Source: Rhodospirillales bacterium
GTDB lineage: Bacteria; Pseudomonadota; Alphaproteobacteria; JAREAF01
Length of the DNA stretch: 7,625 nt
Reading direction: 5' to 3'
Assembly (NCBI GenBank): GCA_029240475.1
Contig: JAREAF010000130.1
Location: forward strand, 1-7,625
Both the position numbers and the translations under genes were made by a program. Below, one piece after another: positions 6,121 to 7,625 of this stretch (the first letter of the stretch is position 1; every line of letters begins with the position of its first letter). Below the pieces are notes generated by a model. It had not been told where the DNA came from and searched no databases. It saw nothing but the letters and a program-made list of their open reading frames with translations.

Positions 6121-6816
6121 ATGACCGAGCCCGCCGCCGCCCTGCCGCGCAGCCTCGCCGCCGTCGTATTCGACGCCTACGGCACGCTCTTCGACCTGTC
6201 CGCGATCGCGGGCGGCGCGCGCGACGTGCTGGGCCAGGACACAGAGGCCTTCGCCCTGCTCTGGCGCCGAAAGCAGCTCGAATACACCTGGCTGCGCGCG
6301 CTCATGGGCGACTATGCCGATTTCTGGCAGGTGACCGGCGAGGCGCTGGACTATGCGCTGGCGGCCATGGGGCGGGAGGACCCCGCCCTCCGCGCGCGGC
6401 TGATGCAGCGGCACATGAATGTGCCCGCCTATCCGGACGTCGTTCCCGCGCTCACCGCCCTCAGGGCGCGCCGGCTGAAGACCGCAATCCTCTCCAACGG
6501 CTCGCCGATCATGCTGACCGCGGCGGTGAATGCGGCGGAGCTGCGCAAGCATCTCGACCATGTCCTCTCGGTCGAGGCCGTCCGCACCTACAAGCCGCAT
6601 CCGACGGTCTATGCGCTGGCGCCCGCGGCCCTGCAGTGCGAGCCGCTGGACGTCGCCTTCGTCTCGGCCAATTCATGGGACGTCGCCGGCGCGGCGCATT
6701 TCGGCTTCCGCGCCGTGTGGCTCAACCGGGGCAAGGCGCCGGCGGAGCGCCTGCCCGCGCGCCCCGCGCTCGAGATCGCCTCGCTGGCCGAGCTGGCCGG
6801 CGCATTGCCGGCGTGA
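6121..6816 (+). CDS. L-2-haloacid dehalogenase, HAD superfamily (type II)
   Basis: A 231-residue cytoplasmic hydrolase of the HAD fold, the usual length for the type II haloacid dehalogenases, which convert (S)-2-haloacids to (R)-2-hydroxyacids. The full active-site set known from Pseudomonas L-DEX YL can be aligned by eye: nucleophile D18 and T22 in FDAYGTLFD, R49 in WRRKQLEYTWLRALM, S125 in LSNGS, K158 in TYKPH, Y164, and S182, N184 and D187 in VSANSWD. This argues for a true dehalogenase rather than a phosphatase. GGAG at 6110-6113 gives a seven-base spacer to the ATG. It follows the transglycosylase by 17 bases and precedes the dehydratase by six, so the three are probably co-transcribed. 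The natural substrate is unknown; such genes are common in bacteria with no known halogenated diet, and the role may be housekeeping detoxification. Confidence 0.92.
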   Translation: MTEPAAALPRSLAAVVFDAYGTLFDLSAIAGGARDVLGQDTEAFALLWRRKQLEYTWLRALMGDYADFWQVTGEALDYALAAMGREDPALRARLMQRHMNVPAYPDVVPALTALRARRLKTAILSNGSPIMLTAAVNAAELRKHLDHVLSVEAVRTYKPHPTVYALAPAALQCEPLDVAFVSANSWDVAGAAHFGFRAVWLNRGKAPAERLPARPALEIASLAELAGALPA

Positions 6817-6822
6817 CCCGAG

Positions 6823-7625
6823 ATGGCCGAGCAAAGCGCCCTCGAAAGGCTCCCGCTGCCCACGATTGAGGAGGTTCGCGCGGCGGCCTCCAGGCTCGCT
6901 CCCGTGGCGGTCAAGACCCCGCTCCTGCGCAGCCAGGCGCTCGACCGCATCGCGGACGCCACGGTCTTGATCAAGCCCGAGCTGCTGCAGCGCACCGGCT
7001 CCTTCAAATTCCGCGGCGCCTACAACAAGATCAGCCGCATCCCGCCGGAGCGGCGCAGCCAGGGCGTCGTCGCCTTCTCGTCGGGCAATCATGCGCAAGG
7101 GGTGGCGGCCGCGGCGCAGCTCCTGGGCGCACCGGCGACCATCGTCATGCCCTCGGACGCTCCGGCCATCAAGGTGGAGAACACGCGCGGCTACGGCGCC
7201 GAAGTCGTGCTCTACGACCGCGACCGCGAGGACCGCGAGGCGATCGCGCGGGAGATCGTCGCGCGCTCCGGCGCGGTGCTGGTGCCGCCCTACGACGATC
7301 CCGACATCATCGCCGGCCAGGGCACGGTGGGGCTCGAGCTGGTCGAGCAGGCCGAGGCGCTGGGCTGCCGCCTGGACCTGGTCCTGGCGCCCTGCAGCGG
7401 CGGCGGACTGATGGCCGGGATCGCCACGGCGGTCAAGGCGCTCAGCCCCGCGACGCGGCTGATGAGCGTGGAGCCGGAAGGCTTCGATGACATGGCCCGG
7501 TCGCTGGCGAGCGGCCAGCGCGAGCGCAACGCGCCCGGCCGGCGCTCGCTCTGCGACGCGCTGATGTCCCCCACTCCCGGCATCCTCACCTTCCGCATCA
7601 ACCGGGAGCTCACGGCAGGCGGGCT
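6823..7625 (+). CDS. PLP-dependent threonine/serine dehydratase, serine racemase-like (3' end missing)
   Basis: The first 267 residues of a fold-type II PLP enzyme, cut by the window edge; family members of this kind are about 310-330 residues, so some 50 are probably missing. Such enzymes deaminate L-threonine or L-serine to 2-oxobutyrate or pyruvate plus ammonia, and some racemise serine. Lys62 in RTGSFKFRGA (57-66) is the PLP Schiff-base lysine. SSGNHAQG (86-93) binds the substrate carboxylate, and CSGGGL (191-196) is the phosphate-binding glycine loop. E217 and D223 in SVEPEGFDDM match metal ligands of serine racemase, and Ser87 matches its second catalytic base, whereas IlvA/TdcB read SAGNHAQG. 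The reading frame is open to 7625 with no stop. The ATG lies six bases after the dehalogenase stop, with no strong Shine-Dalgarno, so translation may be coupled. Dehydratase versus racemase cannot be settled here. Confidence 0.88.
   Translation, partial: MAEQSALERLPLPTIEEVRAAASRLAPVAVKTPLLRSQALDRIADATVLIKPELLQRTGSFKFRGAYNKISRIPPERRSQGVVAFSSGNHAQGVAAAAQLLGAPATIVMPSDAPAIKVENTRGYGAEVVLYDRDREDREAIAREIVARSGAVLVPPYDDPDIIAGQGTVGLELVEQAEALGCRLDLVLAPCSGGGLMAGIATAVKALSPATRLMSVEPEGFDDMARSLASGQRERNAPGRRSLCDALMSPTPGILTFRINRELTAGG

Noticed and set aside
7213..7241. Small tandem repeat GACCGC(GAG) encoding DRDREDRE
   Set aside because: It keeps the frame, lies in a surface helix region of the dehydratase and is just a charged Asp/Arg/Glu stretch written with GC-rich codons. 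It is not a satellite or regulatory repeat.

Overview
The window looks like chromosomal housekeeping DNA from a high-GC alphaproteobacterium. Sampled stretches of the core genes run at about 65-70% G+C by hand count. The gene set (NYN-domain protein, type 5 uracil-DNA glycosylase, smpB, dapA, soluble-type lytic transglycosylase) is one I recall clustering near rpoZ/relA in Rhizobiales-like genomes. That placement rests on memory of gene order, not on a search, and I would not go below class level. No tRNA, rRNA, CRISPR array, IS element or phage gene is visible.

Layout. A short leader with a plausible promoter (1-129) precedes a plus-strand run of three closely spaced genes. These are a NYN/LabA-like putative nuclease (130-750), a family 5 uracil-DNA glycosylase with a 4Fe-4S cysteine set (768-1448), and a two-domain protein ending in DUF4240 (1471-2541). 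The DUF4240 gene is clearly richer in A+T than its neighbours in parts and uses codons they avoid, so it is the best candidate for a recent insertion. It converges, 17 bases apart, on a minus-strand pair: dapA (3927 to 3046) followed by smpB (3029 to 2559). A 208-base divergent control region (3928-4135) separates dapA from a second plus-strand run: an exported lytic transglycosylase (4136-6103), an L-2-haloacid dehalogenase of the HAD superfamily (6121-6816), and a PLP-dependent threonine/serine dehydratase or serine racemase-like enzyme (6823 to beyond the window end).

How they fit together. Three genes have a nucleic-acid theme: the NYN putative nuclease, DNA uracil repair, and SmpB in trans-translation. 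dapA makes the diaminopimelate/lysine precursor of the wall, and the divergent transglycosylase cleaves finished peptidoglycan, so the shared intergenic region could balance wall synthesis and turnover; that is inference. The small-molecule enzymes after slt sit at 17- and 6-base gaps and are probably co-transcribed with it, but no common pathway is evident. I did not find a convincing new multi-gene system. The points most worth a second look are the DUF4240 fusion gene, the serine-racemase-like residues of the truncated last gene, and the hairpin just upstream of dapA.
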